DNA of 64,000 bases from Panacagrimonas sp963975245. Lineage in GTDB: Bacteria; Pseudomonadota; Gammaproteobacteria; Nevskiales; Nevskiaceae. Each line of letters opens with the position of its first letter. Positions within the stretch are counted from its first letter, which is position 1. Below, piece after piece: positions 46,356 to 55,028 of the stretch. Location: positions 62,001 to 126,000 of the forward strand of contig CAXBFJ010000004.1 in the NCBI GenBank assembly GCA_963975245.1, given 5' to 3'. Position numbers and translations under genes: made by a program. Below the pieces are notes generated by a model. The model saw nothing but the letters and a program-made list of their open reading frames with translations. It searched no databases and was not told the origin of the DNA.

Positions 46356-47201
46356 ATGAATCGAATCAGCACGTCTTTCGCCGCATTTCTTCTGGCCGGC
46401 ATCTCAACCCATGCAGTCGCCGACGAACCATTCGCACTCTTCGCGCAAGCTGCCGACGACACACGTTCAATGATGATGTTGGACGTTGACCCGACCAGAC
46501 CGGGCAAGGAAGTACTCGGCCTGCGCTTCGACTGCATCGAATCGCCGCGCAATGGACAGGATCATATTCGCGTCACCCAGCGCTTTCGCATATCGGCCAA
46601 GGCTCTGGACAACACCACGGTCTTCAACCCGACCGCTTTGCCTTCCGTGACGTCCGGCTTTTTCCCTGACCCGAGTCTCGCTCGCTTCCAGCAAGGCGGA
46701 CCGGACGAAACTCGATACGAAGCATCGTACGAGCATCTGGGCTACGACTACGAGTCCTATTTTCGAAACGAAGCACCTACCCCGGGAAGCGACTTTGACT
46801 ATTGCAGCGACTATCCGACAGGCGATCTTTTCAGCGTCGGCGCTGCCAATTCAAACGGAACCCGCGTCATCGTGATTGGCTTGGGCCTTGAAGGCCTGTT
46901 CTTCAATGATGATGTGGGTTATGAGGACAGTCCGGACACTAACATTTCCCGGTACAGCGTTACCGTTTACAACAATGTGCTTAACAGTCAGCGATGGAGC
47001 CGGAATCTTCCTGCCTATGTCGGCACCTTCAAGCTGTTTCCGGACTTCGCGATGGTCGGCGATTTCCTCGGCGATGATGGCAATGACGAGATTCGGATCG
47101 CCTACTTGCGAGGAAATGCCAACGACAGTCTGACCTGGCAGTACCGCTATTACGATGTGCTCAATGGCAACTTGATCACAACCGCAACGATCACCGAGTA
47201 A
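46356..47201 (+). CDS. Hypothetical secreted protein
   Basis: Not recognised. 281 residues with a good signal peptide (MNRISTSFAAFLLAGISTHAVA, cleavage about residue 22). The mature protein is acidic, with only two cysteines (in FDCIES and DYCSDY). Near residues 230-265 the pattern GDFLGDDGNDEIRIAYLRG resembles a single FG-GAP/VCBS-like calcium-binding beta-propeller blade; one such blade is weak evidence. No neighbour explains it. It is flanked by the inverted repeat upstream and a terminator downstream, so it is expressed alone. Confidence 0.65.
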   Translation: MNRISTSFAAFLLAGISTHAVADEPFALFAQAADDTRSMMMLDVDPTRPGKEVLGLRFDCIESPRNGQDHIRVTQRFRISAKALDNTTVFNPTALPSVTSGFFPDPSLARFQQGGPDETRYEASYEHLGYDYESYFRNEAPTPGSDFDYCSDYPTGDLFSVGAANSNGTRVIVIGLGLEGLFFNDDVGYEDSPDTNISRYSVTVYNNVLNSQRWSRNLPAYVGTFKLFPDFAMVGDFLGDDGNDEIRIAYLRGNANDSLTWQYRYYDVLNGNLITTATITE

Positions 47202-47213
47202 AGCCTGCGACTG

Positions 47214-47257
47214 GCCGCTGGAGTGATATCGGAACATCGCTCACTCCGGCGGCTTTT
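47214..47257 (+). terminator. Terminator of the secreted-protein gene
   Basis: A 13-bp stem (47214-47226 with 47241-47253, one G-U pair) is followed by TTTT, starting 12 bases after the stop. Confidence 0.88.
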
Positions 47258-47356
47258 CCATTACTTATTTCATTTGCTGACGGTGCGCCCGAAACAGGAC
47301 GCGCGATAGAAACCGCTCAGAAACGCCTAAATGAAAGCAGAGGTCTGGAGACGCAT

Positions 47357-48688
47357 TCAGACCTCCTCGCCAAGCACTTCACAGCACGCGCGATAACGCT
47401 CTGAAGCGGCGGCTCGATCATTCGCCTCTGGCAGCGCGTCCTTAGCCCCGTTCGCAACCATCTCAGCCTGCTTTTTCAGGGCTCGAAGATCGTCAGCTCG
47501 AGTCGCAGCCTCCGCGATCACCGTGATCATCTCCAGCAGCCGAATACTGACCGCAGCGTTCGCCCGAGCGTTCTGACGAATCTGGTCAAAGCTCGCATCC
47601 ACCAGATCCGCGAATCTGGTTTGAGGTGTCAGCACGCGAAGCTTCATGTCCTGATCAAGACGCAACATTGAAGGCATCTCGCGGCGGGCCAAACGGCTTA
47701 GACCGGAGCCGAGCCGATCGATGCAGCGAATCGCAGTGAAGGGATCGTTCACACCGGGTGACAAGGCACGAACCGCAACTTCCACCAGCTGGTGAATCGA
47801 GTATTCAAAATCCTGTGCGGGCGTTCGCTCACTGCCCAGAACAAATGCACTGCGCACATCATCCTCCAATGAGGAGGCAATGCCATGCTCGCACCAGACC
47901 CGGACCAGACAGCTGCCTTCAACCACGTACTGGCCGGGCCTGTTCATGATCTGTATCTGCAAATCCTCTCTTCCTGCAATCTCCATCAACTGGTCCGCAT
48001 TGACGATCTGCAGATACCCATCGCCAATGGCCTCCACAGGTGCCGGCGTTCCACGCAATAGGGATTCGGGATCATCATCGGACGCCCTGTCGTCAGGATC
48101 TGCCGCCTGCCCGATCTCGGAAGGAAACAGCCGGCCGATGCCTCGATCCATTTCCTTGACGATTCTCGCGACGATATCGTCAGCCTGAATGGACACTGAG
48201 ACGTGATGAATGAAGAAGATCAGAACCCACAGACTCGCCAGCGCAAACGCAACACCCAGCGTCACGGACAGATGCGGCACAAACGCATCGTCCACGCCGT
48301 GACGAATGGCCCTGAGCACAAGCAGGCAGTAGAGAAATGTAGCGACAAAGGTGCCAAGCACCATCTGATTGGTGTTGTCACGCATGAAGTTTCGCAGCAG
48401 CCGCGGCCCGAATTGCGAAGACGCCAGTGAAAGCGCAACCAGAGTGAGCGAGAACACCACGCCGGCAATCGTGATCATGGAGCCCGCGATGGTCTGCAGC
48501 ACCGCGCTTGCACCCTGTGCGCTGCCTGCATAAGCCCAATCCGGCATTTTCATCGCACCCTCTGCCACCGATTCATCTGCTGCCACCATGACAAACGCCA
48601 GGCAGACGGCTGCTGCGGCCATCAACGATGGCAGGAACCAGAAGCTTGATGAAATGCGATCCAGATACTTGAGCAACTGCGCTTTCAT
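47357..48688 (-). CDS. DUF2254 integral membrane protein
   Basis: 443 residues. The N-terminal half holds about four membrane helices (residues about 18-38, 60-90, 105-125, 140-165) with SMITIAGVVFSLTLVALSLASSQFGPRLLRNF, the DUF2254 hallmark. The C-terminal half is soluble and includes EYSIHQLVEVAVRALSPGVNDPFTA. Function is unknown for the family. It is divergent from the CsbD gene across a 180-base gap and monocistronic. Confidence 0.9.
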   Translation of the reverse strand: MKAQLLKYLDRISSSFWFLPSLMAAAAVCLAFVMVAADESVAEGAMKMPDWAYAGSAQGASAVLQTIAGSMITIAGVVFSLTLVALSLASSQFGPRLLRNFMRDNTNQMVLGTFVATFLYCLLVLRAIRHGVDDAFVPHLSVTLGVAFALASLWVLIFFIHHVSVSIQADDIVARIVKEMDRGIGRLFPSEIGQAADPDDRASDDDPESLLRGTPAPVEAIGDGYLQIVNADQLMEIAGREDLQIQIMNRPGQYVVEGSCLVRVWCEHGIASSLEDDVRSAFVLGSERTPAQDFEYSIHQLVEVAVRALSPGVNDPFTAIRCIDRLGSGLSRLARREMPSMLRLDQDMKLRVLTPQTRFADLVDASFDQIRQNARANAAVSIRLLEMITVIAEAATRADDLRALKKQAEMVANGAKDALPEANDRAAASERYRACCEVLGEEV

Positions 48689-48868
48689 TAGACGACCTCA
48701 ATTAATACATGTCGCAAGGAGACGTTCTCAGTATGCGGCAGTCCCGAGAGCGAAACGTCATCAGCTCGCCATGAAAACTTCAGGCTGCGCTAAGGGCTGG
48801 TCCGTAATCTGTACATCCGCTTCATTTACTGACGCACGAAGACATTCATATGTCATAAGGAGTAACGC

Positions 48869-49165
48869 ATGAACGCTGATCAAGCTAAAGACAAAGTCGA
48901 AGAAAAACTTGACGACGCTTCCAACAGCGCCGCAGCCGACAAAGCGCGTGGCCACAGCGATGAACTCATTGGCTCGGTTAAAGAGAAAGTTGGCAGCGTT
49001 ATTGGAGACGACAAGCTCGAAGCCGAAGGCCAGGTACAGAATGCCGAAGGCAAGGCCGAGCGCCTCAAAGGTGAGTTCAAGGAGAAAATTGACGATGCCA
49101 CCGACAAGGTGAAAGCCGGCGTTGGCGCCGTCAAGGACAAGGTTAACGAATTGCTCGATAAGTAG
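48869..49165 (+). CDS. CsbD-family stress protein
   Basis: 98 residues, extremely rich in Lys, Glu, Asp and Ala with no Cys, Trp or Tyr: a helical, probably disordered general-stress protein. MNADQAKDKVEEKLDDA and the repeated EAEGQVQNAEGKAERLKGEFKE-type pattern identify the CsbD family. A strong AAGGAG ribosome site precedes the ATG and a strong terminator follows, as expected for an abundant stress-induced transcript. The molecular role is unknown. Confidence 0.92.
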   Translation: MNADQAKDKVEEKLDDASNSAAADKARGHSDELIGSVKEKVGSVIGDDKLEAEGQVQNAEGKAERLKGEFKEKIDDATDKVKAGVGAVKDKVNELLDK

Positions 49166-49201
49166 GTCGACGCAAACGGGCTGCATCAAAACCCAGCCAT
49201 C

Positions 49202-49234
49202 AGCCCTGCGCGCGAGCAGCCCGCAGGGCTTTTT
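49202..49234 (+). terminator. Terminator of the CsbD gene
   Basis: A nine-base-pair stem (AGCCCTGCG 49202-49210 with CGCAGGGCT 49222-49230) is followed by five T. Confidence 0.9.
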
Positions 49235-49300
49235 CATTTGCATTACGACGTTGCAAACGCTCGGCTAAGCTATGGCCTTGTCATCTAAATCTTGATTCCA

Positions 49301-49858
49301 ATGTCTATTGTCCTGACAGATTTTGCGCGTGCGCGTTTGTTTCCCAAAGCATCTCGAAAAAATACCATCAAGGACGCTAGCCCAGGCTCATTCGAACAGC
49401 ACCTGAACCAGACGCCGCCGATCAAGGTTCTCGACGGTTACGCCCCGTTCTGCAAGCTGCATGTTCACGAAAACTGGACATCGACACGTTGCCTGACCGT
49501 GCCGATCACCCAGGAGAACGCCCACCTTCTACGCTCTGGCTACGAGGCGCGGTCGCGCGGTGAATTGCCCGTCCTCACGCGCTGGTTCGAAGGAGTGGAG
49601 GCGCCGGTCGCCCGTTATCTGGTGGTGATCCTTTACTCGCGAGAACAGATGCACAAGGAAGGCGACAACATCGATGCTGATTGGGGTGTCGTGGGTTGCC
49701 TTGCAACCGCTGAACCTGAAGAAATCCCCATGGCGCCCATCACCATGATGCGCAATGCGCTGGGTGTTGAGGAAGGCGGATCAGGCGTCGCACTGGATCG
49801 CGACGCCTATGCCCGCAGCGTGTATTTCTGGGAGAACAACGCCAACTGGCGAGCTTAG
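49301..49858 (+). CDS. DUF3228 family protein
   Basis: 185 residues, matching DUF3228 over its length. The conserved block near residues 125-180 reads DADWGVVGCLATAEPEEIPM, TPITMMRNALGVEEGGSG-like, and YFWENNA at the end. There is no signal peptide or membrane segment. I chose the ATG at 49301; a TTG nine bases upstream is possible. Its last four bases overlap the end of the convergent NTF2-like gene. Function unknown. Confidence 0.88.
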   Translation: MSIVLTDFARARLFPKASRKNTIKDASPGSFEQHLNQTPPIKVLDGYAPFCKLHVHENWTSTRCLTVPITQENAHLLRSGYEARSRGELPVLTRWFEGVEAPVARYLVVILYSREQMHKEGDNIDADWGVVGCLATAEPEEIPMAPITMMRNALGVEEGGSGVALDRDAYARSVYFWENNANWRA

Positions 49859-50259
49859 GAAGTTGATTTGTTTTTCAGCTTCTCCAGCATCACACCCATG
49901 TGCTGATGAATCAGGTTCACCGCCTTGAGTGGTCGCAGCATGACCTTAAAGCTCGTGATCTTGTTGTCATCGCTCCAACTCATCATGTCGACGCCGTTGA
50001 CCTGGATGCCGTCAATTTCCAGCTCGAATTCGAGAACGGCATCTCGCTCGCCGTGGAGTTCGCGCACATAGCGGAATGAATCATTGAAGAACACGGAGAA
50101 GGCGGAAACCAGGTACAGATTGGTTATGGCCTTTCCCTGCTGAGGCGTATGAACCACAGGAGAGTAGAAGGTCACATCCTCTGCCAGCAAATCAGCAATG
50201 CCTGCTGCATTACGGGCTTTGACCAGTTCGTGCCAAACGGCAACTGCGTTTTTGCTCAT
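49855..50259 (-). CDS. NTF2-like / SnoaL-fold protein
   Basis: 134 residues. The early VWHELVKARNAAGIADLLAEDVTFYSP and following strands fit the cone-shaped NTF2/SnoaL fold, used by small-molecule isomerases, hydratases and many binding proteins. Catalytic residues cannot be assigned. It lies between speA (same strand, downstream) and the convergent DUF3228 gene, and starts with a good ribosome site (AGGAG). Confidence 0.8.
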   Translation of the reverse strand: MSKNAVAVWHELVKARNAAGIADLLAEDVTFYSPVVHTPQQGKAITNLYLVSAFSVFFNDSFRYVRELHGERDAVLEFELEIDGIQVNGVDMMSWSDDNKITSFKVMLRPLKAVNLIHQHMGVMLEKLKNKSTS

Positions 50260-50322
50260 GTGTTACTCCTGATTGAATTTGAGTTCGCGTGAAGTGAATG
50301 CTTTGATCTTGATGCAGCCTGC

Positions 50323-52269
50323 TCAGCTCAGATAGGTGTAACCACTCAATCCGGCCTGCAATTCGGACATCAACGCCTCGCTTTCGTCGTCGGGAAGACC
50401 CGCTTTGGCGATCTTTTCCTGATAGCTGCGAGCAAGTGCCTCCGGCTCCAAATGCACATAGCGAAGCAACTCGTCGGTGCGGTCGCCATATTCCGGACCT
50501 TCCAGTTTCCAGCCTCCCGGCGCGTCGGCATCCAGAATGACATTCACCGCATTGGTGTCGCCAAACAGATTGTGAATGTCGCCGAGAATTTCCTGGTAGG
50601 CACCCACCATGAAGAATCCGAGCACATAGGACTCATCCTTCTTCAAGCCATGCAATGCCAGGGTTGGGGTAATGCCTTCACGGTCGACATAGGCGTCGAG
50701 GCGACCGTCTGAATCGCAGGTGAGATCACACAGACGTGCACGTTGCCCGGGATGTTCATTAAGCCGCTGGATCGGCACGATCGGAAACACCTGGTCGATG
50801 GCCCATGCGTCTGGCACTGACTGAAAAACCGAGAAATTACAGAAGTACTTGGCCGACAGCTTTTCCCGCAAATATTCCAGGGTTTCCCGATGCGCGCGGA
50901 TGTCTTTGTCCAGCAGCGGAATGACATCTCTTGCAACTGCATAGTGCGCCTGCTCCGCCCATCCGCGTTGTTCAAGACTCAGACTCCCTTCGGTGTAGTG
51001 CGCGTGTGCTTCTGACAGAAGGGTTCGTGATTCAAACAAACTTTCCAGCGGCCCTCGCTCCACAATCTCAGCCATGAGATCACGCATTTCCTGCAAAACC
51101 GCAGGTGCGTCCTCAGCCAAAGCTGAAACCTGCCCCTCCCCGATAATCTCGCTGTCCACCACGTTGGCCAACAGCACCGCGTGGTGCGCGGTGAGGGCAC
51201 GCCCGGACTCGCTGATGATGTTCGGCTCCGGCTCACCGGCTTGCGCACAGACTTCCTGCACGGTTCGCACGATGCTTCGCGCGTACTCGCGAACGGAGTA
51301 GTTCATGGAACAGTAACTGCGTGATCGCGTGCCTTCGTAATCCACGCCAAGGCCGCCACCTACGTCAATGACATCAAGCGGCGCGCCGAGCCTGCGCAAC
51401 TCAACATAAAAGCGTGTGGCCTCGCGCATGCCACGGGCAATGTCCTGCACGTTGGCAACCTGGCTACCCAGGTGAAAGTGCACCATGCGAACCGCATCCA
51501 GATGCCCGGCCTGCTTCATCATTTCCAGAGCTTCGAGAATCTGCACCGTCGCGAGGCCAAATTTGGATTTCTCGCCACCGGTATTCTGCTGTGAGGAGTC
51601 CGTCTGGCTGGCAAGCCGCACCCGCAGACCAATGAGCGGCGCCACGCCCAACCGCTTCGATTCTTCGATGACCAGCGGCAACTCGGAGAGCTTTTCAACA
51701 ACGATATAGACCTTGTGGCCCAGTTTCTGACCAATCAAGGCCCGACGAATGTAGGCGCGATCCTTGTAACCGTTGCAGACGATGACGCTGCCCGGAAGAG
51801 CGAGCCCGAGTACGGCGGCAAGTTCGGGCTTGGATCCGGCCTCAATGCCGACTCGCGTGCCGCCCTGACTCAGGATCGTCTCCACCACCGCTCGTTGCTG
51901 GTTGACCTTGATCGGGTAGACACCGGTGTAACGGCCGCCGTATCCGTACTCCTCAATGACCGTGGCGAACGCGCCTGCAAGCGCTTCAACCCTGTCCCGC
52001 AGGATATCGGTGAAGCGCAGCAGGACCGGCAGTTGCAGATTCTGCGCCGGGAGCTGTGCCGCCAGCTCATGCAGGTCAATGCTGAGCTCGGACGCGCCGG
52101 GGCGAGGCCGGACCACCAGATGGCCGGCGTCCGAAACATCGAAATAGGATTCGCCCCAGTTGGGGATGTTGTACAGGGCGCGAGACTGCGCCGGGGTCCA
52201 GGAAGTCACGTCGGCATTACCAGAGGGGGAAGACAACATCGGGCTGTCATCCCGAGGCCATATAATCAT
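50323..52269 (-). CDS. speA: Biosynthetic arginine decarboxylase
   Basis: PLP-dependent enzyme converting arginine to agmatine, the first step to putrescine. 648 residues from 52269. The PLP lysine is in YPIKVNQQRAV near residue 120; the glycine-rich VDVGGGLGVDYEGT near 302; the late CDLTCDSDGRLDAYV supplies the active-site Cys/Asp. An ATG at 52239 (MLSSPSGN) gives 638 residues and aligns better with homologues; neither start has a clear ribosome site. speE is divergent 26 bases away. Agmatine-processing genes are not in the window. Confidence 0.94.
   Translation of the reverse strand: MIIWPRDDSPMLSSPSGNADVTSWTPAQSRALYNIPNWGESYFDVSDAGHLVVRPRPGASELSIDLHELAAQLPAQNLQLPVLLRFTDILRDRVEALAGAFATVIEEYGYGGRYTGVYPIKVNQQRAVVETILSQGGTRVGIEAGSKPELAAVLGLALPGSVIVCNGYKDRAYIRRALIGQKLGHKVYIVVEKLSELPLVIEESKRLGVAPLIGLRVRLASQTDSSQQNTGGEKSKFGLATVQILEALEMMKQAGHLDAVRMVHFHLGSQVANVQDIARGMREATRFYVELRRLGAPLDVIDVGGGLGVDYEGTRSRSYCSMNYSVREYARSIVRTVQEVCAQAGEPEPNIISESGRALTAHHAVLLANVVDSEIIGEGQVSALAEDAPAVLQEMRDLMAEIVERGPLESLFESRTLLSEAHAHYTEGSLSLEQRGWAEQAHYAVARDVIPLLDKDIRAHRETLEYLREKLSAKYFCNFSVFQSVPDAWAIDQVFPIVPIQRLNEHPGQRARLCDLTCDSDGRLDAYVDREGITPTLALHGLKKDESYVLGFFMVGAYQEILGDIHNLFGDTNAVNVILDADAPGGWKLEGPEYGDRTDELLRYVHLEPEALARSYQEKIAKAGLPDDESEALMSELQAGLSGYTYLS
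52261..52266 (+). promoter_or_regulatory. Perfect -10 element of speE
   Basis: TATAAT lies 30 bases before the speE ATG and overlaps the first codons of the long form of speA on the other strand. The -35 region is poor. This overlap favours the shorter speA start. Confidence 0.45.
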
Positions 52270-52295
52270 CGTCGCTCAATTCTAAGGGTTTGCAT

Positions 52296-53147
52296 ATGTC
52301 ACTGGATGATTCCTGGTTTTCCGAGGCCGTAGAAGCTACTGGTACCGCGTTTTCGCTGAAAGGCCGCAAATTGCATGAAGAACAGACGCCGTTTCAGGAG
52401 ATTGCGATCTGGGAGACCGACACCTTTGGCAAGTTGATGACCATTGATGGCTGCACCATGGTCTCCACGCGCGATAATTTTCTCTATCACGAGATGATGT
52501 CGCACCCGGCGCTGAACTCCCATCCGGCGCCCAGGAACGTAGTCGTGGTCGGGGGCGGCGATTGCGGCACGCTCAGCGAGGTGCTGAAGCACCCTGAGGT
52601 GGAGTCGGCAACGCAGGTCGAGATTGACGAACGCGTAACGCGCCTGTCGGAGATCCACTTCCCCGAACTGTGCAGCCGCAACAATGATCCGCGCGCAACC
52701 CTGTTCTTTGGCGATGGCATTCAGTGGATGAAGGACGCCAAGCCCGGGTCGATTGACCTGATCATCATTGATTCCACCGATCCGGTCGGCCCTGCGGAGG
52801 GCCTGTTCGGCAAACGCTTCTACGCGGATTGCATCAAGGCGCTGGCGGACGATGGCATGCTGGTTCAGCAGACTGAATCACCGCTGCTTCACCTGGACCT
52901 GATCAAGGATGTTCACGCCGCCATGCGCGAGTCGGGCTTCGCCAATACCTACCTGCTGAATTTCCCGCAACCGATCTACCCTTCAGGCTGGTGGTCAGGC
53001 TCCATTGCCAGCAAGTCGGCAGCTCCGCTGGCAGCGCGACTGGACGCTGAGGCCATTCGTGCTCTGGATGCCCGGTATTACAACGCTCAGACTCATCAGG
53101 CAGCCTTTGCGCTGCCAACTTACGTGGCGCAAGCACTGGCCAAATAG
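52296..53147 (+). CDS. speE: Spermidine synthase
   Basis: Aminopropyltransferase that joins decarboxylated SAM with putrescine. 283 residues. The SAM-binding GGGDCGTLSEVLKH lies near residue 83, VEIDERV near 107, and the catalytic Asp in IIDSTDPVGPAEGLF near 157. I chose the ATG at 52296: AAGGG is seven bases upstream. The next gene is convergent. Confidence 0.95.
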   Translation: MSLDDSWFSEAVEATGTAFSLKGRKLHEEQTPFQEIAIWETDTFGKLMTIDGCTMVSTRDNFLYHEMMSHPALNSHPAPRNVVVVGGGDCGTLSEVLKHPEVESATQVEIDERVTRLSEIHFPELCSRNNDPRATLFFGDGIQWMKDAKPGSIDLIIIDSTDPVGPAEGLFGKRFYADCIKALADDGMLVQQTESPLLHLDLIKDVHAAMRESGFANTYLLNFPQPIYPSGWWSGSIASKSAAPLAARLDAEAIRALDARYYNAQTHQAAFALPTYVAQALAK

Positions 53148-53156
53148 AAAACGCTG

Positions 53157-53191
53157 AAAACCGGCAGCTCCGTCGATAGACGGGCTGCCGG
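53157..53191 (-). terminator. Terminator of the Baeyer-Villiger monooxygenase gene
   Basis: CCGGCAGC (53161-53168) with GCTGCCGG (53184-53191) extends through an inner CCGTC/GACGG pair around GATA, with one bulged T. On the minus strand it is followed by TTTT (53157-53160), so it serves the minus-strand gene. Confidence 0.8.
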
Positions 53192-53204
53192 ATCGCGCAG
53201 GCAG

Positions 53205-54824
53205 CTAGCGAATCTCGAAGCCTTCGTAGCCTTTCTTGACCACGTCATCGCATAGCTGGCGATAGTTGCCGACGTGGATATATGACAGCACGCGCTTCTG
53301 TTTGCCCGGAATATTGGCGCCGGTCCACCACGAGTCCGTCTTCGGAATCAGGGTGGCCTGGGTCACCTCGTCATGATGCTTGACCCAGTTGGTTTCAAAT
53401 TCCTGCGTAGGCTCAATGATTTTTTCCGTGCCGGCTTTTTCGACATGCTCGATGCAGTCCGAGATCCATTCCACTTGCTGCTGAATGCAGGTCGGCACAT
53501 TACAGAAGGCGGCCACCGGGGCCAGCGGAGCACCGCAGGTAAACAGGTTCGGGAAGCCAAATTTCTGCAGCCCCATCGCCGTAGTGATATCCCGGTCCCA
53601 CATCTGCTTGAGCGGCACACCCTTGTTGCCGCGGATGTCGATGCGCAGGATGGCGCCGGTAGCCGCATCAAAGCCGGTCGCAAAAATAATGGCATCCAGC
53701 GGGTACTCCTCGCCGTTTTCCGTCTTTATTCCGGCGGCAGTGAATTCCTGGATGGGCGATTCCTTGATATCTACCAGATGTACGTTGTCCCGGTTGTAAG
53801 CTTCGAGATAACCGGTATCCAGAGGCGGGCGCCGCGTACCAAAACCGTACTTTGGAACCAGCTTGTCGACGACTTCCGGCTTGGTGATTCTGGCCCGCAT
53901 CTTGGCGCGCACAAATTCGGACAGTTCCAGATTTGCCGCTTCGTCTGACAGCACTTCACCAAAATTTGCGCCCCAGAACATCAGCGAACCGTCGGCCCAA
54001 AGCTGTTCAAAAATCGCGTGGCGCTCTTCCTTGGTGGTTTCCGCCCAGGGGTGGGCCTGCAGGTCAAAGGCAAAACCCGTGAGGGTCTGACGAACTTTCT
54101 CCTTGAGTTCCGGATAGCGCTTGCGCAGAGCCGCGCGGTCCTCATCGCTGTATTTGGGATTCCGCATGGGGATGGCATAGGTCGGCGTGCGCTGAAAGAC
54201 AAACAGCTCGCCCACTTCCTTGGCTAGGGTCTGAATCACCTGCACACCGGTTGCGCCGGTACCAATCACGCCGACGCGCTTGCCCTTCAGATCAAGCCCG
54301 CCTTGCGGCCATCGCGAGGTATGCAGCAACTCTCCTTTGAAGTTCTCGTGCCCTTTGATATCCGGCATCTTGGGTTCGGACAACAGCCCCAGACAGGACA
54401 CGAGGTAGCGGCACCGCACGGTCTGGCCCTGTTCGGTACTCACGGTCCAGAGCTTGTCCGCCTCATCCCAGTGGGCGGCGCTGACGCGTTGCCCGAACTC
54501 GATAAGGGGTCGGAGTTCCAGGCGGTCCGCCACGAAATTCAGATAGCGCTCGGTTTCTTCCTGCGCAGGGAAGCGCTCGCTCCAGTTCCAATCATTGAGA
54601 ATTTCGTCAGAGAACCAGAACTGATAAACCTCTGCCGCAGAATCGGTACGGGCGCCAGGATAGCGGTTCCAGTACCAAGTGCCTGCGACCCCGGTGCCGG
54701 CTTCGAAGCCGATTACGTTCAAGCCCAGATTGCGCAGCTTGTGCAGAGAGTAAAGACCCGCAAAGCCGGCGCCCATGACAACGGCATCAACCGTCCTGGC
54801 AGACATTTTCTTGGAACTGCTCAT
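53205..54824 (-). CDS. Flavin-containing Baeyer-Villiger monooxygenase
   Basis: FAD- and NADPH-dependent enzyme inserting oxygen beside a ketone to give an ester or lactone. 539 residues, the size of cyclohexanone monooxygenase. First Rossmann motif GAGFAGLYSLHKLRN (near 18), the BVMO fingerprint FKGELLHTSRWP (near residue 163), second Rossmann motif GVIGTGATGVQVIQ (near 185) and ATGFD near 380. A ribosome site (GAGGAG) precedes the ATG at 54824. No lactone hydrolase or dehydrogenase is adjacent, so the substrate is unknown. Confidence 0.92.
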   Translation of the reverse strand: MSSSKKMSARTVDAVVMGAGFAGLYSLHKLRNLGLNVIGFEAGTGVAGTWYWNRYPGARTDSAAEVYQFWFSDEILNDWNWSERFPAQEETERYLNFVADRLELRPLIEFGQRVSAAHWDEADKLWTVSTEQGQTVRCRYLVSCLGLLSEPKMPDIKGHENFKGELLHTSRWPQGGLDLKGKRVGVIGTGATGVQVIQTLAKEVGELFVFQRTPTYAIPMRNPKYSDEDRAALRKRYPELKEKVRQTLTGFAFDLQAHPWAETTKEERHAIFEQLWADGSLMFWGANFGEVLSDEAANLELSEFVRAKMRARITKPEVVDKLVPKYGFGTRRPPLDTGYLEAYNRDNVHLVDIKESPIQEFTAAGIKTENGEEYPLDAIIFATGFDAATGAILRIDIRGNKGVPLKQMWDRDITTAMGLQKFGFPNLFTCGAPLAPVAAFCNVPTCIQQQVEWISDCIEHVEKAGTEKIIEPTQEFETNWVKHHDEVTQATLIPKTDSWWTGANIPGKQKRVLSYIHVGNYRQLCDDVVKKGYEGFEIR

Positions 54825-55028
54825 CGCAAAATTCTCCTCTTCCGTTTATTTGTTGACCGGCTTCGACGCGCGCTGGTTCTAGCCCTTGATTGTGCATACA
54901 AAAGGCGGCGAGCACCCTACCCACCCGGATAGTCCGGACATCGTATTGCCTCGAAAACGCGCCGCTACCGCTGCAGAGCGCTTCGACCGTCACCTTTCAT
55001 TCAATCTCTTGAGGGTTTTGGCGGACGT

